From: Clostridia bacterium
Lineage (GTDB): Bacteria; Bacillota; Clostridia; Oscillospirales; CAG-272
Direction: 5' to 3'
Assembly (NCBI GenBank): GCA_017461945.1
Contig: JAFTSB010000041.1
Span: 1 to 57,735, forward strand
DNA length: 57,735 nt
A program made the translations under genes and the position numbers. Numbering within the stretch: the stretch's first letter is position 1; each line of letters begins with the position of its first letter. The notes beneath the pieces were generated by a model, which saw only the letters and a list, made by a program, of their open reading frames with translations, was not told the origin of the DNA and did no database searches. This document shows, piece by piece, positions 15,969-24,561 of the stretch.

Positions 15969-17891
15969 TTAATACTTCTGCTCGCCGCGCAGGATGCGGG
16001 AGCTGTTGATCAGAACGGCAAAGGCGCCCACATTGTGCAGGATCGAGCCCGCCAGCGAGCTGATCACGCCAAAGGCAGACAGAGCGATCATCACCACGCT
16101 GATGCCAATGGACAGGGCCAGGTTCTGATAGATGGTGCGGCGGGTCTTTTTGGCCAGCTCCACCACAAAGGGAATGTTCATCAAATTGTTATTCATCAAG
16201 GCGATATCGGCCGATTCGATGGCCAGATCCGATCCCATGGCACCCATGGCGATGCCCACGTCCGCCTCGCGCAGAGCCAACGCATCGTTGATGCCGTCAC
16301 CAACGGCCAGCACGGCGTGCTCGTCATCGGAAAGCTCGCGCAGACGGTCCAGCTTATCCTGAGGCAACAAACGGGCATATACCTGATCCACGCCAACCTT
16401 TTCGGCAATGAGCTTGGCAGGCTCTTCGCGGTCACCGGTCAGGATCACGGTGCGCTCAGCACCAAGCTCACGCAAGGCCTCCACGCTCCGCGCCGCATCC
16501 TCGCGGACGGTATCGTTAAAGCACAGGCAGCCAAGCAGGGTCTGATCCACGGCAACATAGCTGATGCTGCCCATGACATCGGTGGCGAAATCGGTGGGAA
16601 CGGCGCATCCATTTTGCTCCAGCCATTCCCGGCGGCCAAAGCGCACCACGCGCCCGTCAGGAGCGGTTCCCTCCACACCGCCACCGGAAACCTCGCGGAT
16701 CTCCAGATCCTTTTGGTATTCCAATCCGTTGGTCAACGCATATGCGACGGCAGCACGGGAAACAGGGTGAGTAGAAGCAATCGCCACAGAGGTAGCCGCG
16801 GCGATCAAGGCCTCAGGGGCGGTATCGCCAAAGGGAATGACATCGGTGAGCCCCAACTCACCCTTGGTCACGGTACCGGTCTTATCAAAGACCACGGTGT
16901 CGATCTCGGTCAGCTCCTCAATGAACTTAGAGTTTTTGATCAGCACACCGCGCTTGGTGGCCACCGACAAAGCGGCGATCATCGGGGCAGAGCTGACCAG
17001 CATCTGACCGCAGGGGCAAGAAACCACCAACACGGCAATGGCTTGCGCCACGTCGCGGGAGATCAGCGCCACCACGGCGGCAACGCCCAGCACAAAGGGA
17101 ATGTAATAGCCCAAAAAACGATCCAGAATACGAGATTCGGGAGCGGAGATGTTTTCGGAATTTTCCAGCAGCTGCAAAATTTTAGAGAAGGAGGTATCGA
17201 TGTATTCCTTTCGAACCTCCACCACAATGCGGCCATCCAGGTTGACGGTACCGGCATAAACGTCCTCGCCCACCTCAACGTGTGCGGGCTGGGGCTCGCC
17301 GGTCAGGGACTTCTGATCCACGTGCGTATTGCCCGCGATGACCACACCGTCCACCGGAATGCCCGATCCGGGCTTGATGACGATCTGCTGTCCCACCTTC
17401 AGCGTCTTGGCATCTACCACCTGCTCCTCGCCGTCTACCAACAGCACGGCGGTGCTTTGCTGCATCCGCTTCAAGCCGTCGATGACATCGCGGCCACCCA
17501 TAATGCTACGCTCCTCCAGAATGTGTGCCACATTCAAAATCAGAGGGATCAGCAGCGCCAGGATCAGCTCCTGATTGAATACGCAGGCAATGATGGCAAT
17601 GCCCACCAGAATCTCCATGGCGTTGGTGAGATTTTTGGTAAAGATCCCCTTTACGCCGGTGATGATCACGGGAATGCCCTCAATGAGAAAGCCAATGAAA
17701 TACAGCAGCTGGGGGACGATGGGATAGGCGTTGCCCAACACATAGGTGTAGATCAGGCCCACCGCCAGGCACGCCAGCGTAGCAGCGCCGCAAATGATAT
17801 CCTTGGTCAGCTTGCGGCGGCCGGCATTGGTAAGATTGTCACGGGAAAGGGCTTGCAGGGAGCTTTGCCCCATGTTATTGATATTTTCCAT
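15969..17891 (-). CDS. P1B-type heavy-metal-transporting ATPase without HMA domain
   Basis: 640 residues. Motifs in order: actuator LTGEPQP (TGE), the intramembrane VSCPCGQMLVSSAP (CPC), phosphorylation DKTGTVTKGE, the P1B-specific STHPVS (HP motif), hinge VGDGINDALAL, and two last helices with LHNVGAFAVLINSSRIL. These identify a P1B transition-metal pump. There is no N-terminal metal-binding HMA domain, and the final helix has H-N-V-G where Zn/Cd pumps of the ZntA type usually have an Asp, so metal choice is open. It is the last gene of a four-gene operon (gaps 14, 8, 11) behind three SPFH proteins, an unusual setting. Confidence 0.92.
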   Translation of the reverse strand: MENINNMGQSSLQALSRDNLTNAGRRKLTKDIICGAATLACLAVGLIYTYVLGNAYPIVPQLLYFIGFLIEGIPVIITGVKGIFTKNLTNAMEILVGIAIIACVFNQELILALLIPLILNVAHILEERSIMGGRDVIDGLKRMQQSTAVLLVDGEEQVVDAKTLKVGQQIVIKPGSGIPVDGVVIAGNTHVDQKSLTGEPQPAHVEVGEDVYAGTVNLDGRIVVEVRKEYIDTSFSKILQLLENSENISAPESRILDRFLGYYIPFVLGVAAVVALISRDVAQAIAVLVVSCPCGQMLVSSAPMIAALSVATKRGVLIKNSKFIEELTEIDTVVFDKTGTVTKGELGLTDVIPFGDTAPEALIAAATSVAIASTHPVSRAAVAYALTNGLEYQKDLEIREVSGGGVEGTAPDGRVVRFGRREWLEQNGCAVPTDFATDVMGSISYVAVDQTLLGCLCFNDTVREDAARSVEALRELGAERTVILTGDREEPAKLIAEKVGVDQVYARLLPQDKLDRLRELSDDEHAVLAVGDGINDALALREADVGIAMGAMGSDLAIESADIALMNNNLMNIPFVVELAKKTRRTIYQNLALSIGISVVMIALSAFGVISSLAGSILHNVGAFAVLINSSRILRGEQKY

Positions 17892-17902
17892 AGTGCCCTC
17901 CC

Positions 17903-18847
17903 TTACGGATCCAGAAAGATCTTGGTCTCGCCGTCCTGCACCACGCGCACGGTACCGATCTTGGCAATGGCCTGTGCAAACTTATCGGCATAGATACGGG
18001 TACGCACCACATCGGGATTTTGCTGGAATTCGGCCAGCACGCCCCAGAACTCGGCCAGATCGCTGTTGGCGGCACCAATGGCCAGCGATTGCTGACTTCT
18101 GGCAGCACCCACGGTGGTATTGGCAATGGACTGTGCCTCGGGCAACAGATTTTCACGGTACTGATACGCGCGCTCGACGATGGTCTCGGCCTGCACGTTA
18201 GCGGCGTTAACGGCCTCATAGGCATCCCGCACCTCCTCGGGCATTGCCACCTGCGTCAGCTCCAGCGAGGTAATGGTGACCCCTGCGCCGATTTGATCCA
18301 GCTTTCCGGCGGCAAAGGCCATCACAGCCTTGGAAAAATCATCCTTGCCGTCGGTCAGCAGCTCATCCACATCCATGTGGCAAGCCTCGTTGACCATGGC
18401 AGAGCTGACCGTTGCATGGATCAGCTGGGAGACATCTGCCACGTGCGTGGCATACAGGACCGGATCGGAAACCATATATTTCACAGAGGCCGCAACCACG
18501 GCAATATTTTGGTCTCCCGTAATCAGATAGCCACCGTTGGTGGCGGAAATGGCACCCTCGCCGGTAAAATGGGTGGTTACACTCTGCTCGATCACCTTTT
18601 CCGAGGGGATGGTCACCACCTCGTCAATAAAATACGGAAAGGCAAACAAGAGACCCGGCTCGTGCACCTGATCCTCGTAAGAATCCCCCACCAGCTTGCC
18701 AAAGCGCAGCACCAAGGCCACGTTTCCGCTTTCCACAACGCGGATGCCGGAAAGAAGGATAAACAGCACGACGACAACAACCAAAATGAGGAAATATTTG
18801 GTTACCGTTTCAAGGACGTCGGCAAATAGTGTCTTCTGCTTTTTCAT
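17903..18847 (-). CDS. HflK-like SPFH/Band 7 membrane protein
   Basis: 314 residues: one N-terminal membrane helix (about 19-36), then the SPFH domain opening with VVESGNVALVLRFGKLVGD and GLLFAFPYFIDEVVTIP. The coiled-coil region includes LELTQVAMPEEVRDAYEAV and a C-terminal ERAYQYRENLLPEAQSIANT ... LAEFQQNPDVVRTRIY stretch, which follows the HflK rather than HflC pattern. In bacteria HflK and HflC build a large cage around the FtsH protease. No FtsH is nearby; the neighbour is a P1B ATPase 11 bases downstream. Confidence 0.85.
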   Translation of the reverse strand: MKKQKTLFADVLETVTKYFLILVVVVVLFILLSGIRVVESGNVALVLRFGKLVGDSYEDQVHEPGLLFAFPYFIDEVVTIPSEKVIEQSVTTHFTGEGAISATNGGYLITGDQNIAVVAASVKYMVSDPVLYATHVADVSQLIHATVSSAMVNEACHMDVDELLTDGKDDFSKAVMAFAAGKLDQIGAGVTITSLELTQVAMPEEVRDAYEAVNAANVQAETIVERAYQYRENLLPEAQSIANTTVGAARSQQSLAIGAANSDLAEFWGVLAEFQQNPDVVRTRIYADKFAQAIAKIGTVRVVQDGETKIFLDP

Positions 18848-18855
18848 AAGCGATC

Positions 18856-19995
18856 TTACGGGGTGGGCTCCTCGGTCACGATGCCGTTGTCAGCAGCGGC
18901 CTCGTTGATCAAAGCAGCAATGGCATTGATCAGGGCGGTGCGATCCTCGGGGGCCAGATCGGGGTGGGAGAGAATGTAGTTCAGATCGTTGATCACGGTC
19001 TGATTGCCGTTTTCATCGGTCATATACTTGGAATACTCGGTCAGAATGCTGAAGGGATACTCATCGGCCTTGACCACCAGCACTGTCTTGTTGTTAACAG
19101 AAGCCACCACCGTATCCAGATTTTTGAGGAACTGATACAGCTCGATATTGGCAGCCTGGGCATCGGCGTAGATCTTGGCCACAGCGGTTTCGGTCTCGGC
19201 CTTGATCTTGGCCGCCTCGGTGGTGCCCTGCCCTGTGATCTCGGCAGCCTCGGAATCGGCCTCGGTATTGATCTCGTTGGCCTTGAGGTAAGCGTTGGCA
19301 ATGATGATATCAATATCCTTTTGGCGATCTACGCGCATCTGCTCGAACACGGCATCCAGATTGGCATCGGGCAAGGAAAGGCGCAGGATGCTGACATCCA
19401 CCACATGGATGCCGTAATTGGCAAGGCAGTTGTCGTGTACACGGGTGTAGATCTCCTGCTGGATCTGATCGATTTTGATCTGCTCCTTTTCCAGAGAAAC
19501 CAGTGCCGTCAGCTCGTAAGAGCCCATGGTACTGTTGGTGGCGCTGAACACCTGATCGTTGATGTAGCTATTGACCGACCCGTTAGCACCCACGCTGTTG
19601 TGGAACAGCACGGGGTCGCTGATCTCCCAAGCCACGTAGGACTGGATAATGATATTACGCTTATCTTTTGTGGTGGTCTCCAGGCGGTTGGCCTCCAGGT
19701 ACTGCAATCTGTTGTCATAGGAGACAACGCTCTCAAAGGGCCAAGGAAGCTTGAAGTACAGTCCCGCGTCGGTGATCTCCTCACGGACAGCGCCAAAGCG
19801 CAGGATCACGGCGCAGTTGCCCTCCTTCACCACCGTGGTGAAGCCAAACCAAAACAGCACCAGCACCACAACAAGTGCCGTGGCGTATTTGGCAATGCGC
19901 ACGCCCAAGGCAGAGCGCACCTTGGGGGCACCTGCTCCCTTCTCCGGGGCAGAGCCGTTTTGGATCTGCTCCATCTCGTTTATCTTTTTACTCAT
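18856..19995 (-). CDS. HflC-like SPFH/Band 7 membrane protein
   Basis: 379 residues. A short cytoplasmic N-terminus, one membrane helix (about 36-55), then the SPFH domain (VVKEGNCAVILRFGAVREE, AGLYFKLPWPFESVVSYDNR). The coiled coil (RQKDIDIIIANAYLKANEIN, EAAKIKAETETAVAKIYADA) and the final IELYQFLKNLDTVVASVNNK ... VVKADEYPFSIL region match HflC. An acidic extension of about 70 residues at the C-terminus (from about 310) is longer than usual for HflC. It sits between the two HflK-like genes and probably forms hetero-oligomers with them. Confidence 0.87.
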   Translation of the reverse strand: MSKKINEMEQIQNGSAPEKGAGAPKVRSALGVRIAKYATALVVVLVLFWFGFTTVVKEGNCAVILRFGAVREEITDAGLYFKLPWPFESVVSYDNRLQYLEANRLETTTKDKRNIIIQSYVAWEISDPVLFHNSVGANGSVNSYINDQVFSATNSTMGSYELTALVSLEKEQIKIDQIQQEIYTRVHDNCLANYGIHVVDVSILRLSLPDANLDAVFEQMRVDRQKDIDIIIANAYLKANEINTEADSEAAEITGQGTTEAAKIKAETETAVAKIYADAQAANIELYQFLKNLDTVVASVNNKTVLVVKADEYPFSILTEYSKYMTDENGNQTVINDLNYILSHPDLAPEDRTALINAIAALINEAAADNGIVTEEPTP

Positions 19996-20009
19996 AATTT
20001 CGTCCTCCG

Positions 20010-21827
20010 TTAATTGGATCCGGTAATGCTGCCAATGTAGATGTTGGAAGCATCAATTCCGTCACCCACGATCACCACACGACCGTTGGCGTATGCCGCG
20101 GTAATGGCCTGCAGGTATTTGTAATAGCGGTATTCGTCACGATAAGCCTGATCGGCCTCCACACTGGCCATAAACTCGGCCACGGCACCGGTGGCCGTTG
20201 CAATGCTTTCCAACCGTTTTACATTGGCCGCACCCACCATGGTCAGCGCAGCGCTTTGCGCGTCGGCCAGCTTGACTGCCGCCACGCCCTCGGCATCCAG
20301 CACGATCTGCTGGGCTTGGATCTCGGCGCTGATCAGCTCCTGATAAACGGCAGCCACGTCAACGGGGGGATGGATGCTTTCCAGCACCACGCTGACCACG
20401 GCAAGACCGGTCTGATGCTCGTTCATCCGCGCGATCAGCTCGGTTTTAAACTCCTCGGCAAACACCGCACGGTCGGTGGCCAGCAGCGTGGCAAGATCGG
20501 TGCTGATGGTTCTGGCCGTAACGGTTTCATAGGCTGCCGCCTGCAGCAAAAGCTCAGGGGCGGCCGTATTTTTCAAATAGGCGTGCAGATCGTCGATGCG
20601 ATAGGAAACGCGCAGGTTGATGGAGACCAGCTCCTTGCCGCCGCCCAGCAGCAGCTTGTATTCCTCACTACCGTGGGATTCGGTCCAGATATTGTCGGTG
20701 CTTTCATCGGACAAATACCCCACCGTTACGTTGCTGACCACCTGCGTATCATAGACCTCAACGGTATCGAAGGGCCAGGGCAGAGTCATATGTAAGCCGG
20801 GCTGTAGCGCTTCATCCTGCAAGCGCCCCAAGCGGTAGTGGGCCCCCTGCTGATAGGGCTCGATCTTGACCATACCGCTAAAGCCCCACAGCAGCAGCAC
20901 CACACCCATGAGGGTATAGGGCAGAATGGTTTTGATCAATCGGATGCTCCAAAGAGAGCGCATCGTAATACCCGTATTTTTTTCCAGGTAAGAAAGAACA
21001 CCAAGGTCCTCACCGCCAAGCCCCGGCATGGGGATCGACAGCTCGGGGGCGGTATTCATCTCGTGACGGATCACACGCACCGCCAGCGAGATCACCAAAA
21101 ACAGCGTTTCATAAGCGAACAGCACCGCCATGATCACCGTGGCCACCTTGCAAAGATCGGCAAAGCCCATCAGCTTGATCATCATCACAACGGCGATCAC
21201 ACCCTGTGCCAGACGTCCTGCGGTCAGGGCGCCGCGCAGGCTGTGCAGAATGGCCTGATGATACACGTCGGCGGCGTTTTTCTCCTCGTGTTCGGCGCGT
21301 TCCTCGCTCAAATTCTGACGGTCGCTGTCACCGGCGTGCTTACACCATTTTTCCAGCACGATGAACAGCACAAAGGCGGCCACCAGAAAAACGGGAATGT
21401 GATATCCCAAGGCATATGCTCTTACGGTGGTGCGGGCCATCAGCCAGAAATAAACGTTGGCACCGATGATCAGCAGCAAGGTCAGCGTGACCAGAATACC
21501 ACCGCGATGCTGATGCCACAGAGCTTTTATGCCCGTCAAGATGCGATGGGGCAGCTCCTTCACTGCACGCTTGAGCCTACCCTTTTGGGGGAGCTCCTCC
21601 GTTTCCGTTACAGGAGCGGCAGGGGGAACGGCGTGCCCAAGTGGGATCAGTAGCAGTAAATTGATCACCGCCGGCAGCAGTAGCACGATGGCACCCAGCA
21701 GCAGGGGCAGATAGGCGGTGGTGAAATACAGCACCCCTGCCCCCACAGCCGCCAGCATCAGGATCGCCGCCGTGGTGATGGCGGCCACCCGTGACGGTGC
21801 CGTAGGCTTTTTCTTTGTTTGTTTCAT
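20010..21827 (-). CDS. polytopic membrane protein fused to an HflK-like SPFH domain
   Basis: 605 residues from ATG 21827 (AGAGGAG upstream). The first ~330 residues contain about six or seven membrane segments (for example LLLGAIVLLLPAVINLLLLI, VFLVAAFVLFIVLE, ATVIMAVLFAYETLFLVI, LPYTLMGVVLLLWGF), which is not the usual single anchor. After MVKIEPYQQGAHYRLGRLQD begins an SPFH domain with LQPGLHMTLPWPFDTVEVYD, and the C-terminus ends like HflK (DEYRYYKYLQAITAAYANGR). It is first in the SPFH/P1B operon. The N-terminal membrane region may recruit or cap the assembly; its family is unknown to me. Confidence 0.85.
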   Translation of the reverse strand: MKQTKKKPTAPSRVAAITTAAILMLAAVGAGVLYFTTAYLPLLLGAIVLLLPAVINLLLLIPLGHAVPPAAPVTETEELPQKGRLKRAVKELPHRILTGIKALWHQHRGGILVTLTLLLIIGANVYFWLMARTTVRAYALGYHIPVFLVAAFVLFIVLEKWCKHAGDSDRQNLSEERAEHEEKNAADVYHQAILHSLRGALTAGRLAQGVIAVVMMIKLMGFADLCKVATVIMAVLFAYETLFLVISLAVRVIRHEMNTAPELSIPMPGLGGEDLGVLSYLEKNTGITMRSLWSIRLIKTILPYTLMGVVLLLWGFSGMVKIEPYQQGAHYRLGRLQDEALQPGLHMTLPWPFDTVEVYDTQVVSNVTVGYLSDESTDNIWTESHGSEEYKLLLGGGKELVSINLRVSYRIDDLHAYLKNTAAPELLLQAAAYETVTARTISTDLATLLATDRAVFAEEFKTELIARMNEHQTGLAVVSVVLESIHPPVDVAAVYQELISAEIQAQQIVLDAEGVAAVKLADAQSAALTMVGAANVKRLESIATATGAVAEFMASVEADQAYRDEYRYYKYLQAITAAYANGRVVIVGDGIDASNIYIGSITGSN

Positions 21828-21899
21828 TTGGACTCCTCTCTCGCGCGACATGCGCGACACGCGCGCCGGGGCGCGCAGGATTTCTCCGATATATGTTTT

Positions 21900-21928
21900 A
21901 TATTATCATATTTATACGCGCTTGTCAA
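21900..21928 (-). promoter_or_regulatory. sigma-A promoter of the SPFH/P1B operon
   Basis: Minus strand: TTGACA (21928-21923), 17-base spacer, TAATAT (21905-21900). The leader to 21827 holds a GC-only hairpin, GCGCGC-CCCG-GCGCGC (21860-21875), just before the ribosome binding site. Confidence 0.88.
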
Positions 21929-21962
21929 GAAAGCAGGGCAAGCGTCACAAAAAAGAAACAAA

Positions 21963-22002
21963 AAGGACTGCTTTTTTACACAAATGGTACAAAGCAGTCC
22001 TT
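21963..22002 (-). terminator. intrinsic terminator of the nucleotidyltransferase gene
   Basis: AAGGACTGCTTT / AAAGCAGTCCTT with a 16-base loop, followed on the minus strand by a T run. It sits 7 bases beyond the stop codon at 22009. Confidence 0.85.
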
Positions 22003-22008
22003 GCTTAT

Positions 22009-22920
22009 TTACTTTTGGTACAGCTCCTTGTGATACACGCCGGTGGCATACAGCTCTTCAAAGGCGGCCACCACGGCCTCTTTATCCTCCCGATAGGTCA
22101 CGCCAAACCACTTATCGCCGGTTTTCAGCACCCGCACCGTGGCACTTCCCTTTTGCACCATACCGTCGATAACGGCAGGGAGCAAATATTCGGCCTTGAT
22201 GTCGCCGGGCTGCAATCCGCCAAGAAATGCGGCAAAGCCGGTCTCCAGCTCATCCAGGAATTCGGGGGTAAGGGCCCACATATTCATCGAAACGATGGAA
22301 TCGGGATCAATAGGGGTACGAACGCCGTCCTTTTCCACGGCAGCGCCCTCGCCGTCACGCACCAGACCGTGGGTCTCGGTTACGCCGGTCAGATAGCCCT
22401 CGGCGCTCACACGGCAGATGCCACGGGAAACACCGCCGTTTTCGCTCAAGGTATTTTTTAAAATAAAGCCGGGCATGCAGAAGCTACCCTTTTTGCCTGC
22501 GTTTTCCACCAAAAAGTCGTGGGCGAGACGGAAGCCCTCCTTGCCATAGTAGTCATCGGCATTGATGACCAAAAAGGGCTCGTTTACAATACCGCGGCAG
22601 GAAAGCACAGCCTGGCCGGTTCCCCAAGGCTTTTTGCGATCGGCCGGGCAGGTGAAGCCTTCGGGCAGATCGTCCTTTTCTTGAAACGCATAAGCGATGG
22701 GGCAGATCTTTTCGATGCGTTCGCCAATGATCTCGCGAAAATCCTTTTCCAGATCCCGGCGGATGATAAACACAACACGGTCAAAGCCGGCCTCTAATGC
22801 ATCGTGAATGGAATAATCCATAATAATCTCGCCGTTGGGGCCCACGGGCTCCAGCTGCTTGATGCCGCCCCCAAAGCGCGAGCCAATGCCCGCCGCCATA
22901 ATGACAAGACTGGTCTTCAT
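22009..22920 (-). CDS. sugar-phosphate nucleotidyltransferase
   Basis: 303 residues of the NTP_transferase fold. The N-terminal signature is VIMAAGIGSRFGGGIKQLEP (nucleotide-binding G-rich loop, with Lys after it), the metal-binding Asp pair is in FLVINADDYYG, and later motifs include NGGVSRGIC and VSMNMWAL. This activates a sugar-1-phosphate to an NDP-sugar, with UTP:glucose-1-phosphate as one option. The exact sugar is not shown. It is a single-gene unit with its own promoter (22959-22987) and terminator. AAAAGGAG precedes the ATG. Confidence 0.85.
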   Translation of the reverse strand: MKTSLVIMAAGIGSRFGGGIKQLEPVGPNGEIIMDYSIHDALEAGFDRVVFIIRRDLEKDFREIIGERIEKICPIAYAFQEKDDLPEGFTCPADRKKPWGTGQAVLSCRGIVNEPFLVINADDYYGKEGFRLAHDFLVENAGKKGSFCMPGFILKNTLSENGGVSRGICRVSAEGYLTGVTETHGLVRDGEGAAVEKDGVRTPIDPDSIVSMNMWALTPEFLDELETGFAAFLGGLQPGDIKAEYLLPAVIDGMVQKGSATVRVLKTGDKWFGVTYREDKEAVVAAFEELYATGVYHKELYQK

Positions 22921-22958
22921 AGCATACTCCTTTTCATCAAATGATGTGGATTGATATC

Positions 22959-22987
22959 AGTATACCATATTCTGTTGCATTTTGCAA
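22959..22987 (-). promoter_or_regulatory. sigma-A promoter of the nucleotidyltransferase
   Basis: Minus strand: TTGCAA (22987-22982), 17-base spacer, TATACT (22964-22959). The leader has the palindrome CATCA-TT-TGATG right before the Shine-Dalgarno sequence. Confidence 0.8.
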
Positions 22988-23040
22988 GTGCAAGATTAGA
23001 CACAATGCTTTTGAGTTTGGCCACGACCTTTTGAAAAAGC

Positions 23041-23072
23041 AGAAAAATCCCGACACGTGTCGGGATTTTTCT
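23041..23072. terminator. intrinsic terminator downstream of the MATE gene
   Basis: AGAAAAATCCCGACAC / GTGTCGGGATTTTTCT, a perfect 16-base palindrome about 50 bases past the MATE stop codon. The T run faces both ways. Confidence 0.88.
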
Positions 23073-23119
23073 GTGTGAGTTGCATTTTATTGCAGCGGAT
23101 ATCCTGCGTTGGCATTGGA

Positions 23120-24520
23120 TCAAGCCTTCAGGCTTTCGTCTGCCACCAGCTGGGTGGCCCAATTTCCTTTTTTCAAAAGGAGCGCACCCAGCACAAATTT
23201 GGCGGACTCCACCCCCTGGCAGATCACGAATAGCCAATGGATATCCAGCCCAGTAAAATGGGTGAGGATCAAGGCAACGGGCATGACAACGGCCCACATA
23301 TAGATACTGTCAAACAGCAGTGTGATCAGCACCTTTCCCCCGGAACGGAGCGTAAAATATGCGGCGTGGGCGAAGGAACGGAAGGGAGTGGCGATCGCGG
23401 TGACGATCATCATAAAGCCGGCCAGCTGCCATACGCTCTCACCGGTATTATAGATCCGTGGGAAGAAAGGAGAGATGGCTGCCAGAACACCGCCCATGCC
23501 TACCGCGCAAAGCACGGAAAAGGTCATCATCTTGCGGTCGGCATCCTTGGCCTCCTCCAGCTTTCCTGCGCCCAGCAGGTTGCCCACCACAATAGCAATC
23601 GAGGTGCCCAGAGCCATATAGACCACGCTGACCAGATTTTCGATGGTAGCGTTGATATTCTGGGCGGCCACCACATCCAGGCCACGGGTGGAATAGCATT
23701 GGTTGCGCATGGTCACCGCCAGCGACCAGAAGAATTCGTTGATCATCAGGGGCAGACCCTTCAACGCAATGGTGCCCATCAAAGCGCGAGGAATGTGGAA
23801 GGAGCGGTACGCGCCCATCAAAAATTTACATTTTTCGGTATGGGTATGCCCCCATACGATCAAGAGGGCCAGCTCCACAAATCGGGAAAGCACCGTAGCA
23901 ACAGCAGCACCCACTACGCCAAGAGCAGGTGCCCCCAACAAGCCAAAGATCAGAATGATGTTGAATACAAAGTTGGTCACCACCGCGGCAATGCTGGCTA
24001 CCATAGGCATTACGGTCTCCCCTACCTCGCGCATGGTAGAGGCGTATGCCTGTGAAATCGCATACGGGATCAGGCCAACCAGCATCACGTACAAATATTT
24101 TTTGCCCTCGGAAAGGGTCAGCAGGAGATCACCCTCGGCACTGCCGTCATGCAAAAACAAATGGATCAGCTCCTCACTGAAAAAGCCGAACACCAGCACG
24201 CCGATCACGCCCGCCAAAAAATTGATCAGCAGCTTAAAGCGAAAGGTATACCGCTCGCCCTCTACATCCTTCATACCGTGGTATTGGGCGGTAAAGATTC
24301 CCGCCGCCGAAATGGCGCCGAAGATCAGCAGGTTGAAAATGAAAATAAATTGATTGACGATAGAAACGCCGGACATAGACTCGGTACCGAGGCGCCCCAC
24401 CATGATATTATCCAGCAGGTTGACCAGATTGGTAAAACCGTTCTGGATCATAATGGGTACCGCCACCGCCAAGACCGTGCGATAAAAAGCCTTGTCTCCG
24501 ATGTATTTTTTAAGCGTCAT
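23120..24520 (-). CDS. MATE family efflux transporter
   Basis: 466 residues with about 12 hydrophobic segments. The family entry motif AVPIMIQNGFTNLVNLLDNI and the following VGRLGTESMSGVSIVNQFIF are typical of MATE pumps (NorM/DinF/MatE superfamily), which exchange cations for drugs or metabolites. The second MATE repeat begins near ALKGLPLMINEFFWSLAVTM. It is the last gene of an AraC-patatin-MATE operon, 41 bases after the patatin gene, and may export the ligand or product linked to that regulator. Confidence 0.9.
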   Translation of the reverse strand: MTLKKYIGDKAFYRTVLAVAVPIMIQNGFTNLVNLLDNIMVGRLGTESMSGVSIVNQFIFIFNLLIFGAISAAGIFTAQYHGMKDVEGERYTFRFKLLINFLAGVIGVLVFGFFSEELIHLFLHDGSAEGDLLLTLSEGKKYLYVMLVGLIPYAISQAYASTMREVGETVMPMVASIAAVVTNFVFNIILIFGLLGAPALGVVGAAVATVLSRFVELALLIVWGHTHTEKCKFLMGAYRSFHIPRALMGTIALKGLPLMINEFFWSLAVTMRNQCYSTRGLDVVAAQNINATIENLVSVVYMALGTSIAIVVGNLLGAGKLEEAKDADRKMMTFSVLCAVGMGGVLAAISPFFPRIYNTGESVWQLAGFMMIVTAIATPFRSFAHAAYFTLRSGGKVLITLLFDSIYMWAVVMPVALILTHFTGLDIHWLFVICQGVESAKFVLGALLLKKGNWATQLVADESLKA

Positions 24521-24561
24521 AGCATATCTCCTTGATTACAAAACAACACGATTTTTCTGTT

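Noticed and set aside
15963-17993. Long open frame on the strand opposite the P1B ATPase (about 676 codons)
   Set aside because: It covers the ATPase antisense, has the composition of reverse-read coding sequence, no ribosome binding site and no recognisable motifs. The same holds for the antisense frames across the foldase (33747-35870), FAD oxidoreductase (29886-31340), lamin-tail protein (40096-41781) and Ldh (42057-43295) genes.
17903-19995. FtsH protease modulator operon in the classical sense
   Set aside because: HflK/HflC-like genes are present, but no FtsH, HflX or Hfq gene adjoins; the operon holds a P1B ATPase instead.
22917-23297. A 126-codon frame around 22917-23297 on the minus strand between the nucleotidyltransferase and MATE genes
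   Set aside because: It overlaps the end of the MATE gene in another frame, contains the MATE terminator and the nucleotidyltransferase promoter, and has no ribosome binding site.
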